From Faecalicatena contorta (lineage in GTDB: Bacteria; Bacillota; Clostridia; Lachnospirales; Lachnospiraceae): a stretch of 64,000 bases of DNA. Where the stretch lies: NCBI RefSeq assembly GCF_039521745.1, contig NZ_BAAACT010000050.1; one strand, written 5' to 3'. The notes under the pieces were generated by a model, which was not told where the DNA came from, did no database searches, and saw only the letters and a list, made by a program, of their open reading frames with translations. A program made the translations under genes and the position numbers. Shown in pieces: positions 26,319-34,069 of the stretch (the first letter of the stretch is position 1; every line of letters begins with the position of its first letter).

Positions 26319-28079
26319 TTATCCTTTACTGTAATATTTCACGGGCATAGGTAATATAACTTGAACCTGCAGTCCCTCTTCGCTGTAAACCTCTATTTCT
26401 CCTTTTAATTCCCTCAGAAGATTCCGAATAATTGTAATACCAGTGCTTCCCGCCTTTAAATAATCATCCGGATTTTTGATGCCACTCCCATTATCCCTTA
26501 CACTCAAATATAATTTACCGTCCAAAATTTTCATTGATACGTCTATCAGTTTCACCTTATCGCATGCCTCTGCATATGCATGATGACACGCATTACATAT
26601 CAGCTCATTTACCAGCATGCATATCGATATTGTCATTTTGTAAGGAATATGTATGTTTTCAATATGCATAGAAATCTTAAACTCATCAGAGCGATATAAG
26701 GAAACGACATTCTCTACCGCCATTTCAAGGCTGACCTTATCATCTATATACCCCTCCCCCGTCATCAATTCGTTGACATAGGCAATGCTTTTAATCTGTC
26801 CGATAATATTATCCATAAGCATAGCTGCTTTTTCGGTTGGCATTTCATCGATTCCCTCTGCCTTCAAGGTATACTTCTGCATATAAATCAGTCCGATAAT
26901 CATTTGCAGATTATTTTTGATCCGGTGATATACCTCCTGCAGAAGTATTGATTTATTAATTAACTGCGAGGACTGTACCAGCTGGCCTATTTCATGACAA
27001 TTTGTTTTCAGAAAAATCAAATCCTCCTCCTGATAAGTGAAGTACCGATCAAAAGAAACTGCCAGTAACCCAACACGCTTGGGAATTGCTATAACAGGTA
27101 ATGCCAGTAATACACGTATTTCCGGGTCTAAACTGCGAAAAATCTTTCCCATATCCTGATTTCGTTTAGTAGTGTAAAATACCTGTTCCGTTGTTCTCTG
27201 CATACACTGAAGAACATAATCATCCCGAAGCAAATACTTGTTCTCATCCTCTTTATTGCTGTCATAATGAAAAATTTCTCCGTTATCACCAACAAAATAT
27301 ACTTTACAGCTTTGCGCTGAAAATGCTTCTGCAATCTGTCTTGTCAGATATTCCATTGCTTCAGACAGCTCTTTATTTTGAGCGAACAGTTCCGCCCCTT
27401 TAAAAATAGCTGAATAAGCCGCATTCTTCTTATTTTTCTCCCCCTCTGTTTCGACAACATCGCCCGCCAGAGCAAACAGGATTTTTCTGGGATTCTGTTC
27501 AATTTCTTCAATAGTGAATACCGTGAACATATCCTCATCTGCTCTTACCGCCACATATTTACTAAATTTCAATGTATCTTCCCAGTGATTCGTGATCAGA
27601 AAAATTCTGGCGCCATACTCCTGAAATCCCCGGATAATTCTTGAAAAGGCATCGTAATAATAGTATCCGAACGAAGATACAGTATTATTCAGTATGATTA
27701 CCTCCGGCGCAAGGACATATGCTTTCAAAAGTGCAACTATATACTGCTCCTCATTTGTTAACTTATCAAGGCTGGTATCTGGTCTGAAATCAATACTAAA
27801 TTTATTCAGAAGTTCCCGACACTCCTGGATCTGTTTCTTCTTCTTCCGTCCCAGAGCCTCCACCCGGTCAATGTAAATATTATCAATCACCGTCAGGTTT
27901 TTAAAAAGCTGTATCTCGTTATTAATAATCTCTACTGTTAAATTCTCAAAATACGCATTTAATAATTGTATTACATTCTCACCGCGTCTCTCTGTTGCAC
28001 AGACCACTGAGAAGGTTGTACCATCTTTGACATAATTTTTTATAATGTCATCCAGCAATATATTATTAATCTCGCTCAC
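26319..28079 (-). CDS. Histidine kinase with degenerate RbsA-like ABC ATPase sensor domain
   Basis: 586 residues, GTG start after GGAGGA. Residues about 20-205 follow the order of an RbsA-type ATPase domain: LFKNLTVIDNIYIDR (after the Q-loop), LTNEEQYIVALLKAYVLAP (signature helix), EVIILNNTVSSF (Walker B place, Asp-Glu replaced by Asn131-Asn132), FLITNHWEDTL (H-loop). No Walker A is left, so it should not hydrolyse ATP. Then a GAF-like domain (about 225-375), HisKA_2 with His385 in LLQEVYHRIKNNLQ, and an ATPase domain (ELICNACHHAYAEA, VRDNGSGI). No transmembrane helix. It should phosphorylate the ANTAR protein; the mimic may dock on the permease. Confidence 0.82.
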   Translation of the reverse strand: MSEINNILLDDIIKNYVKDGTTFSVVCATERRGENVIQLLNAYFENLTVEIINNEIQLFKNLTVIDNIYIDRVEALGRKKKKQIQECRELLNKFSIDFRPDTSLDKLTNEEQYIVALLKAYVLAPEVIILNNTVSSFGYYYYDAFSRIIRGFQEYGARIFLITNHWEDTLKFSKYVAVRADEDMFTVFTIEEIEQNPRKILFALAGDVVETEGEKNKKNAAYSAIFKGAELFAQNKELSEAMEYLTRQIAEAFSAQSCKVYFVGDNGEIFHYDSNKEDENKYLLRDDYVLQCMQRTTEQVFYTTKRNQDMGKIFRSLDPEIRVLLALPVIAIPKRVGLLAVSFDRYFTYQEEDLIFLKTNCHEIGQLVQSSQLINKSILLQEVYHRIKNNLQMIIGLIYMQKYTLKAEGIDEMPTEKAAMLMDNIIGQIKSIAYVNELMTGEGYIDDKVSLEMAVENVVSLYRSDEFKISMHIENIHIPYKMTISICMLVNELICNACHHAYAEACDKVKLIDVSMKILDGKLYLSVRDNGSGIKNPDDYLKAGSTGITIIRNLLRELKGEIEVYSEEGLQVQVILPMPVKYYSKG

Positions 28080-28139
28080 ATATTCGTCCTCCGGGTATCA
28101 CGAAAATTCATCTGCACATCCACATATTTATATCTTATT

Positions 28140-28226
28140 CCGCAGTTTAACTGCGAGTATACATTAAACTGCAGCTCTGCTGCATATACGCCCCTCAGGG
28201 CATGAATTACGGGGTGCCCTTCGGGT
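28140..28226 (-). repeat. Dispersed intergenic element, copy B
   Basis: Minus strand words ACCCGAAGGGCACCCCGTAA, TTCATGCCCT and GCAGCAGAGCTGCAG line up with 6431-6505 and 62714-62770. It occupies most of the 319-base gap between the kinase and the next gene and ends in a GCAGTTAAACTGC dyad. Confidence 0.6.
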
Positions 28227-28398
28227 ATAAGTTTACCACATCATATAGTGCCTTGCAAACCATATTTCCTCAACACAGATCCAAAAGACACATGACCTCG
28301 CTTCGGCCAAAACAAAAGTGACATTGCCTTGCAAATATGATAGAATTATTCCTGTAAGCAGTTTATCAAAAATTCTATATACAAAGAAAGAAGTTCTT

Positions 28399-28740
28399 AT
28401 GAGTACATTTTATAAAATATGCATTGCCTTGTCGGCAGGTTTATTAATAGGAATGATAGGCGGTGGCATAAAAGCCGCTTTTCTCCGGAAAACCTATTCA
28501 GACGAAAAAGTCCGGTCAACCCGCAGATTAATAAATAAAACAGCCGCCATCTTAAAATACATCACCATTCTGCTGCTTTTGCTGGGATTAATATGGTGCA
28601 GTTATTTTCTTGTTATGGCTATCCTTTCGCCTGCAAAGGCTGACTATGCAAATAACATGGCTGAGCTGATCGTCTCCGTTCTAACTGTCATATCAATTCT
28701 GTTTGCTTTTGTTGAATTTTTAAGAAAAAAAGGAGATTAA
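28399..28740 (+). CDS. Small membrane protein of unknown function
   Basis: 113 residues from ATG 28399 (AAAGAAG site). Two or three hydrophobic segments: about 4-26 (glycine-rich, LSAGLLIGMIGGGIKAA), 52-78 (YITILLLLLGLIWCSYFLVM) and 88-108. A basic loop lies between the first two. Possible promoter GTGACA-N17-TAGAAT just upstream. No family recognised. Located before the ferritin and desulfoferrodoxin genes but not clearly co-transcribed. Confidence 0.6.
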   Translation: MSTFYKICIALSAGLLIGMIGGGIKAAFLRKTYSDEKVRSTRRLINKTAAILKYITILLLLLGLIWCSYFLVMAILSPAKADYANNMAELIVSVLTVISILFAFVEFLRKKGD

Positions 28741-28825
28741 AGACCAGTACCTTCTGATGACAGATTCCGTATATTTTTTCCAAACATGAAAATACTATTC
28801 TGAGAAACTATTTAAGGAGGCACGT

Positions 28826-29335
28826 ATGGACACACAAATACTGCAGTTGATTAACGTACAGATTAATTTTGAATTCTTTTCTTCTTATCTTTACCTTGGT
28901 TTTGCAAATTATTACGCGGAAGCCGATCTGGACGGTTTTGAGAACTGGTTCCGCATCCAGGCACAGGAGGAACTTGATCACGCCATGCTTCTGATCCAGT
29001 ATCTTCATAATAATGACGAAAAAGTCGAACTGGAGCAGATCCGTAAACCCGATCTGAAACTGACCTCCCACGCCCAGCCACTGAAAGTCGCTTATGAGCA
29101 TGAGAAGCAGGTAACCGTGCGGTTTAACCAGATCTATGAGACGGCTTTTAAGAAAAAAGATTTCCGCACCACACAGCTGCTCGAATGGTTCATTATGGAA
29201 CAGGGAGAGGAAGAAAAGGCTGCCAGCGACCTCATGGCTAAAATGAATCTATTCGGTAATGACTCTAAGGGACTCTACGAACTCAACAAAGAGTTTGCGG
29301 CAAGAGTCTATGCTGCCCCTTCACTCGTTCTCTAA
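28826..29335 (+). CDS. ftnA: Ferritin (FtnA type)
   Basis: 169 residues, usual length. Four-helix bundle with ferroxidase residues in FEFFSSYLYLGFANYYAE, WFRIQAQEELDHAMLLIQYL and FIMEQGEEEKAAS (Glu/His ligands visible). Oxidises Fe(II) and stores iron as a 24-mer. AAGGAGG ribosome site. Its neighbour encodes a superoxide reductase, so the pair forms an oxygen and iron stress unit normal in anaerobes. Confidence 0.95.
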   Translation: MDTQILQLINVQINFEFFSSYLYLGFANYYAEADLDGFENWFRIQAQEELDHAMLLIQYLHNNDEKVELEQIRKPDLKLTSHAQPLKVAYEHEKQVTVRFNQIYETAFKKKDFRTTQLLEWFIMEQGEEEKAASDLMAKMNLFGNDSKGLYELNKEFAARVYAAPSLVL

Positions 29336-29395
29336 AACAGACTGCACCATTTTGGGCAGACCATGAAAAATATAATTCAAACGGAGGAATTAAAA

Positions 29396-29785
29396 ATGGC
29401 AAAACATGAACCAATTTTTTACGCCTGTGACAATTGTCATGTCATAATTGAAGAAATCATCGGTACAAAAGAGGGGTTTTCCTGCTGTGGAACCCAGATG
29501 GAAAAACTTACTCCGAACACTTCTGAAGGCGCCCACGAAAAGCATATGCCGGTTGTCGAACAAAACGGAAATACCATCACAGTTAAGGTGGGAAGTATCT
29601 TTCATCCCATGTCTGAGGAGCACAGTATTGAGTGGATCTACCTGCAGACAGAAAAGGGCGGCCAGAGAATCCAGCTGGTTCCGGACGAAGAACCTGTCGC
29701 AACCTTTGTAGTGTGTGATGGGGACAGGGCGCTGGCGGCATACGCATACTGTAACCTGCATGGGTTCTGGAAGGTGGATATCTAG
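29396..29785 (+). CDS. dfx: Desulfoferrodoxin / superoxide reductase
   Basis: 129 residues from ATG 29396 (GGAGG upstream). Desulforedoxin-type FeCys4 centre at the N-terminus (YACDNCHVIIEEI and FSCCGTQMEKL), then the catalytic Fe(His)4Cys centre: EKHMPVV, SIFHPMSEEHSIEWIYL and YCNLHGFWKVDI. It reduces superoxide to peroxide without making oxygen. Directly follows ferritin, 60 bases apart. Confidence 0.96.
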   Translation: MAKHEPIFYACDNCHVIIEEIIGTKEGFSCCGTQMEKLTPNTSEGAHEKHMPVVEQNGNTITVKVGSIFHPMSEEHSIEWIYLQTEKGGQRIQLVPDEEPVATFVVCDGDRALAAYAYCNLHGFWKVDI

Positions 29786-29807
29786 ACGGGTGGTGCGGGG
29801 GAGGTAC

Positions 29808-29913
29808 GCCTGCACAAAAAGAGAGTCCGTCCGGCACGGGCGAAAAGAAAAGGCTTCTGCAAAGGGGCCTTTTCTTTTCGCCCGTGCCGGACGGACTCTC
29901 TTTTTGTGTAGGC
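29808..29913. repeat. 47-bp near-perfect inverted repeat with 12-base loop
   Basis: Left arm 29808-29854, right arm 29867-29913, one mismatch (position five from the outer end). Arms hold GAGAGTCCGTCCGGCACGGG and a purine-rich inner part. Much longer than a normal terminator. Located after the desulfoferrodoxin gene, which it may terminate, facing the anti-sigma gene. Confidence 0.85.
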
Positions 29914-30069
29914 TATGTGCATCCGGACGGCAGGGCCTTCCTACTCGGGGGGATTTCGGACAGGAGCAGTGGATCAGACTGGGATGGGGCACGTTTTTGT
30001 AACCGGTTAGGAGACATGAGATGTGAATTCTTTCATCACTGGCTGATAATGGTGTGTACCCTTTCGATG

Positions 30070-31242
30070 CTACTCCATTCCGAAAGGAATCTCTGCCAGT
30101 ACATTCATGTCGCCGTTTTTGTCTATTACTTGTAGTATAAATTGTGTGGCGTCGGAGTGGTCGAATACCATTCCCTGTATCTGGCCTCCGTTTTCTGTGT
30201 CTGTAGTGTTGCTGCCGAATTCTTCATATACGCGGTTTCCATTGGTGTCTGTCAGGATGACTGCAGGGTTTCTTTCTATATATTCTTCGGGCATGAAGAG
30301 TTCGATGTGCATGTTACTTGGTGTTTGTGTTACTTTCTGTACAATGAATCCGTTGTTTTCTGCATTTGGCTCTGCTTCTTTGTTCTGAGTTGTATCCATG
30401 GTTGGCTTGAATTTCAAAGTCCAGCTGCCTTTTATGCTTTTGAATCCAAGTCTGCTGAAGTCTACTTTGCCGTAATTCTCCAGGGTTGTGTCTTCCTCTT
30501 CACCGAATCTGTGGGCTCCTATGGCGTCTGCGTGTATTTCTACTGCTGTATTTTCGGTGAATTCACCATTTTCTACATACGATAAAGGTATCCTCATGAG
30601 GGATACATAGACTCCGTCCTCAGATTTTTTTCCGGATAATATTTCAGTGGTGTATGCCTCTTTTCCATCTACTGTAAGCCAGGCCCAGAAGGAAACCGGA
30701 TCCCCTTCCTTGTAGGTGAGCAGATCGAGTCTGTCGGCGGTGTTCAACTCCGGATCCTCTGAGCGCATGGAAAGGGTAAAATATAAATCCAGTCCGTCAC
30801 AATATGCATCTGTCACGCTGATGGTGATTCCCTGGTCTTCCGCTACATTTGTGATCTCCTCTTCGGGCTCTGTTACTACCGGCTTGGAATGCTTCTCGAT
30901 ATTGCTGTACGCGGTCTTGTCTTTCTCGGGGTAAGGGTTATCCTCCCGCATCTTCTGCAGGCGGCCGAATACATCTCCCAATAGCGGGATATCCTTTGCC
31001 AGCGCCGGGTTTACATAAAATACGCCCGATAGTACAATGACCAGGCATGCTGCTGCAGCAGCAATCCCCAGCCCTCTGTACAGCCTTTTCTTTTGGCTGC
31101 CGCCCTTAAGTTGCTTCATACGCACCTCACCGCTGCGGATTTTGTCATACATTTCCTCCATACGGCCGTCTACAATTTCCGGTATCTTTATATCATTCTG
31201 CAATGCTTCTTTCAGTTCAATATCATGATCCTGCCTGTTCAT
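30070..31242 (-). CDS. DUF4179 anti-sigma factor
   Basis: 390 residues. Cytosolic N-terminus (about 1-52) with a PEIVDGRMEEMYDKI sigma-binding-like helix; one transmembrane helix at about 53-75 (GIAAAAACLVIVLSGVFYV); then an extracytoplasmic DUF4179 domain beginning NPALAKDIPLLGDVFGRLQ, its hallmark. Its start overlaps the stop of the sigma factor gene by four bases. It should hold the sigma factor inactive until an envelope signal arrives. Confidence 0.88.
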   Translation of the reverse strand: MNRQDHDIELKEALQNDIKIPEIVDGRMEEMYDKIRSGEVRMKQLKGGSQKKRLYRGLGIAAAAACLVIVLSGVFYVNPALAKDIPLLGDVFGRLQKMREDNPYPEKDKTAYSNIEKHSKPVVTEPEEEITNVAEDQGITISVTDAYCDGLDLYFTLSMRSEDPELNTADRLDLLTYKEGDPVSFWAWLTVDGKEAYTTEILSGKKSEDGVYVSLMRIPLSYVENGEFTENTAVEIHADAIGAHRFGEEEDTTLENYGKVDFSRLGFKSIKGSWTLKFKPTMDTTQNKEAEPNAENNGFIVQKVTQTPSNMHIELFMPEEYIERNPAVILTDTNGNRVYEEFGSNTTDTENGGQIQGMVFDHSDATQFILQVIDKNGDMNVLAEIPFGME

Positions 31243-31778
31243 CCCTGCACCTCCATTCCATATGCTGACGACGGGTTTTCCTTCAGATATATTTTTTTAA
31301 AGGAGTTCCGCCCCCGCGATAACCTCGTTTTTACGGTATTCTCGTTCATCTCCAGTATAGAGCCGATTTCTTTGATACTAAAGCCTTCCACATAGTAAAG
31401 CAGCAAGACAATGCGGTACTGATCCTCCAGCTGATTCAACAGGCCTAAAAACTCCCTGCCAGACGTATCCACCTGCATTTCCTCCAGTTCTGGATGTTCA
31501 TATATCGGCACCATTTTTCCACGCTCCTTTAATATGCGGTTACAGTGATTAATTAGTATTCTGGTCAGCCACGTCTTAAAAAATTCCGGCTGCCGCAGGC
31601 CCTGCAAATTTTCAAAGCTGCTCAAAACCGTGTCCTGCATCGCGTCTGCAGCGTCTGCATCATTTTTCAGCATGCTGACTGCAATTTTATACAAAGCCTG
31701 CTTGTGCTCTTCCATTAATGTTATAAAAGCTTCCTTATTACCGGCCTGCGCCCATTTTACCAGATTTTTCAACTTCAC
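31239..31778 (-). CDS. ECF-type RNA polymerase sigma factor
   Basis: 179 residues. Region 2 (LMEEHKQALYKIAVSMLKND, DAMQDTVLSSFENLQGLRQP) and region 4 (LPIEY-like: YRIVLLLYYVEGFSIKEIGSI, ENTVKTRLSRGRN) are clear. Start is GTG at 31778 or TTG two codons later; the GGGGGAG site is better spaced for the TTG. Translationally coupled to the DUF4179 anti-sigma gene downstream. Directs a small envelope-stress regulon. Confidence 0.93.
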   Translation of the reverse strand: MKLKNLVKWAQAGNKEAFITLMEEHKQALYKIAVSMLKNDADAADAMQDTVLSSFENLQGLRQPEFFKTWLTRILINHCNRILKERGKMVPIYEHPELEEMQVDTSGREFLGLLNQLEDQYRIVLLLYYVEGFSIKEIGSILEMNENTVKTRLSRGRNSFKKIYLKENPSSAYGMEVQG

Positions 31779-32150
31779 ACTCCCCCTTTGTATCGCAGCT
31801 TATGTCTGATATTTCATCGTCACGCCCAAACATTTTGTCCAGCGGGACTATTACATCGAAAATAAGTAGCAAGTTAATTATTATTCGAGGTACTAGCGGT
31901 TATCACACCTGCTCTGTCTTAGATAATAGTATTCATATTTTTATTCAATCGATTGATACTAATTAGATAAATAAATAGATTGAAAAGTTTCAGCATATTG
32001 AAAAAATTATAGGAAATTATTTCCATATGAATTTAATTAATTTACCTTCTGCCTTCAGGTTCATACTGCAATCTATCATATCCCGCATAATCAGCCTTTA
32101 TTTTACTCATAATAATAAAGCCATAATTTTATTTATGAGGAGGTGTCCAA
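31779..32150. other. AT-rich intergenic region
   Basis: Divergent region between the sigma gene and the 45-codon ORF at 32151. Holds a 29-base repeat (31868-31896) also found at 58056-58084. No coding sequence or RNA family recognised. Confidence 0.5.
31868..31896. repeat. 29-bp repeat, copy 1
   Basis: 26 of 29 bases match 58056-58084; core AAGTTAATTATTATT followed by GTACTAG. Both copies lie 65-120 bases upstream of minus-strand genes. Confidence 0.6.
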
Positions 32151-32288
32151 ATGGATCAAAACTATCAGATAGCCGACATATCCGGTCAATGTGTCCATGA
32201 GATTGACAAGCTGCAGAAAACTCTGAAAGAAAAAACCAACCAGGAAATTGTACTGATTGCTTATACGCCGTCAGAAAAGCAGGATTAG
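32151..32288 (+). CDS. Small protein (45 residues) of unknown function
   Basis: ATG preceded by GAGGAGGTG at seven bases, one of the best ribosome sites in the window. The product begins MDQNYQIADISGQCVHEID and ends IVLIAYTPSEKQD: an amphipathic, charged helical protein with one Cys and no membrane segment. A terminator follows at 32362. Too short for a confident family; resembles neither Spo0E nor toxin-antitoxin proteins that I know. Confidence 0.65.
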   Translation: MDQNYQIADISGQCVHEIDKLQKTLKEKTNQEIVLIAYTPSEKQD

Positions 32289-32361
32289 AGCAGTAAAGAA
32301 GAAAGACCGGACACTAAAATATGAGATATGCCAAGTTCTATGTGCAAAATACTTCTAACAC

Positions 32362-32402
32362 AAAAGGTCATTTTCCTGTATAAAATCAAGAAAATGACCT
32401 TT
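32362..32402. terminator. Bidirectional terminator
   Basis: Stem AAAGGTCATTTTC / GAAAATGACCTTT (13 bp) around a 14-base AT-rich loop, with A/T runs on both sides. Serves the 45-codon gene and the convergent DUF3788 gene. Confidence 0.8.
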
Positions 32403-32494
32403 CATTACACGTATTCTTGTTTTTAGTGATTATTCTCTTCCCCCTATAGAAGTGGGAGATTTTCACTTTTCTTGTTAAATAATAATAGCACTAG

Positions 32495-32950
32495 TTATCT
32501 GCTGGTTCCATCCGCAGCTTTTTTCTTTGGAGGATGTATCCGGATACAGAGCAGTTCTTTTACTTCCTCAAAAATCTTTTCAGTAGCCACATCGATCATT
32601 AGCCATCTGGAGCCGTTAAATACATTAGTATTCTTATAAAGTTCCTGCAGATATGAGCTGAAGGATCCCAGCATCAGTTCCGTCTCCGGCGCTTCTTTTC
32701 TCCCAATCGATATGAGGCAGGTGAAATATCCTTTATTCGGATATAACGTGCACAATGCCCTGCTGCTTTTCTTATATTTCACATTCCATCCCGGCGCCCC
32801 GGAACATCTGCTGTATTCTATGGCCGGCTTTATGGAATACGTCTCTTCAATAAATTCACACAGCCCTTCCCAAAACGGACAGTCCACATAAGCGCTGATG
32901 TCCTCAAATTCAGGTTTGTCCTCTCTTGTATATGCTTCAATCCATCCCAT
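32495..32950 (-). CDS. DUF3788 family protein
   Basis: 151 residues from ATG 32950, which has CGGAGG upstream; an earlier in-frame ATG lacks one. Features of DUF3788: FWEGLCEFIEETYSIKPAIEYS, WNVKYKKSSRALCTLYPNKGYF and a basic C-terminus. Soluble, function unknown. Members often sit near MerR/GyrI-domain regulators and stress genes in Clostridia, as here. Confidence 0.75.
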   Translation of the reverse strand: MGWIEAYTREDKPEFEDISAYVDCPFWEGLCEFIEETYSIKPAIEYSRCSGAPGWNVKYKKSSRALCTLYPNKGYFTCLISIGRKEAPETELMLGSFSSYLQELYKNTNVFNGSRWLMIDVATEKIFEEVKELLCIRIHPPKKKAADGTSR

Positions 32951-33019
32951 GATATTTCCTCCGTAAGTTTGTATTCTCATGTATCATACCACAATAATCA
33001 GGACAGCTGTGTGTCGTCT

Positions 33020-33838
33020 TTATTTCTTTTTAACCGGATAACATACTTCTGTCACCAGATCGTCCGGGCTTTTCGCCTCATAGGGGCTTACATGGTAAAT
33101 ACAGAACGAGGGGCCGTCGAATTCATAGCCGTTCTCCTGAATCCATCTGGCAACAGATTCGTTCACCTTTGTGATCTGGTCATAGCTTCCGCTGTATGTT
33201 GCTGAAGCCATCTGAACCGGCGCCACGGTCTTGAATCTCACATGTTCGGTGTCATTATAAGATCCCTCCACGCAAGCCTGTATTTCAACATCTACATCGC
33301 CGTCTTTGTACCCCTCGTCGTGGAATATTGCAAGTCCATAGCACGGCACGGCCTGTTTCAAATTCTGGGAAGCAGTCTCCTCATTTAACATCTGCCACAG
33401 CATTCCTTCCGCATCATATGCCGGAATTACCTGGCGCACACTGGCTACATACCTCTGGGGGAGCGTCTTTAACGTTACTTCGTAATTCATAAGATTACCA
33501 TCCTTTCTCAACCATCTGATCGTATTGTCCAGAACCTGTAACCGTTCCTTTGTCAGCCGTTCCTGCTCCTCCAGCTCCCTGCGCTTAACCAGCAGAAACT
33601 CTTCTATAGCCCGGGGATCATCATACTTTTCTAAGATCTCCCCGATCACTGCAAGGCCAAAACCCATGCTTTTCAATACCTGGATTCTTTCAGCCAGCGG
33701 CAGCTGGGATACGCCATAGTAGCGGTAACCGGAGAGGTCATCCACGACCTCCGGCTTCAGCAGGCCAATCTCATCATAATGGCGCAGCATACGGATACTG
33801 ATTCTTGACAACTTCGAAAAATCTCCTATTTTTAACAT
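33020..33838 (-). CDS. MerR-family regulator with GyrI-like effector domain
   Basis: 272 residues from ATG 33838 (AAAGGTGG). N-terminal MerR helix-turn-helix: LKIGDFSKLSRISIRMLRHY, DEIGLLKPEVVDDLSGYRYY; a coiled coil at about 75-120; then a GyrI-like/Rob-type small-molecule domain (from about 125, VTLKTLPQRYVASVRQVIPAY), as in BmrR. It probably senses amphipathic drugs. Its promoter at 33881-33911 has the 19-base spacer typical of MerR control, suggesting autoregulation. Confidence 0.9.
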   Translation of the reverse strand: MLKIGDFSKLSRISIRMLRHYDEIGLLKPEVVDDLSGYRYYGVSQLPLAERIQVLKSMGFGLAVIGEILEKYDDPRAIEEFLLVKRRELEEQERLTKERLQVLDNTIRWLRKDGNLMNYEVTLKTLPQRYVASVRQVIPAYDAEGMLWQMLNEETASQNLKQAVPCYGLAIFHDEGYKDGDVDVEIQACVEGSYNDTEHVRFKTVAPVQMASATYSGSYDQITKVNESVARWIQENGYEFDGPSFCIYHVSPYEAKSPDDLVTEVCYPVKKK

Positions 33839-33880
33839 TGGTACCACCTTTCACATGTGTCTGTTTCTGAGCTCATTTAT

Positions 33881-33911
33881 ACCATACAGTATACCATAAT
33901 GTGAGAGTCAA
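33881..33911 (-). promoter_or_regulatory. MerR-type promoter with 19-bp spacer
   Basis: Minus strand TTGACT, 19-base spacer holding the dyad-like GGTATACTGTATGG, then TATGGT. A stretched spacer is the hallmark of MerR-activated promoters. The -35 hexamer sits in the direct repeat that flanks the palindromic element at 33918-34059. Confidence 0.6.
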
Positions 33912-34069
33912 GTACTTATCGGGATTTAGTCGGCTAGCTTTAGCCTAGTCAACGGACGGGGACGCTTCATGAATGGATGTTCTCCGGAAGGTTTTCGGCT
34001 ATCCATTTATGAAGCGTCCCCGTCCGCGCCGAGACTAAATTTCGTCGCTAAATCCCGATGTGAGAGTCA
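33899..34069. mobile_element. 142-bp palindromic element flanked by 12-bp direct repeats (MITE-like)
   Basis: Outer arms ATCGGGATTTAG (33918-33929) and CTAAATCCCGAT (34048-34059) enclose a second pair of 26-bp arms (33953-33978 and 34001-34026, one mismatch). The whole is bracketed by ATGTGAGAGTCA at 33899-33910 and 34058-34069, as a target duplication would be. It carries no gene. The right repeat contains the stop codon of the hydrogenase gene and the left one the -35 of the MerR promoter. Confidence 0.65.

Noticed and set aside
29715..30002. Reading frame spanning the 47-bp inverted repeat
   Set aside because: It overlaps the desulfoferrodoxin gene and the palindrome; low-complexity product, no family.
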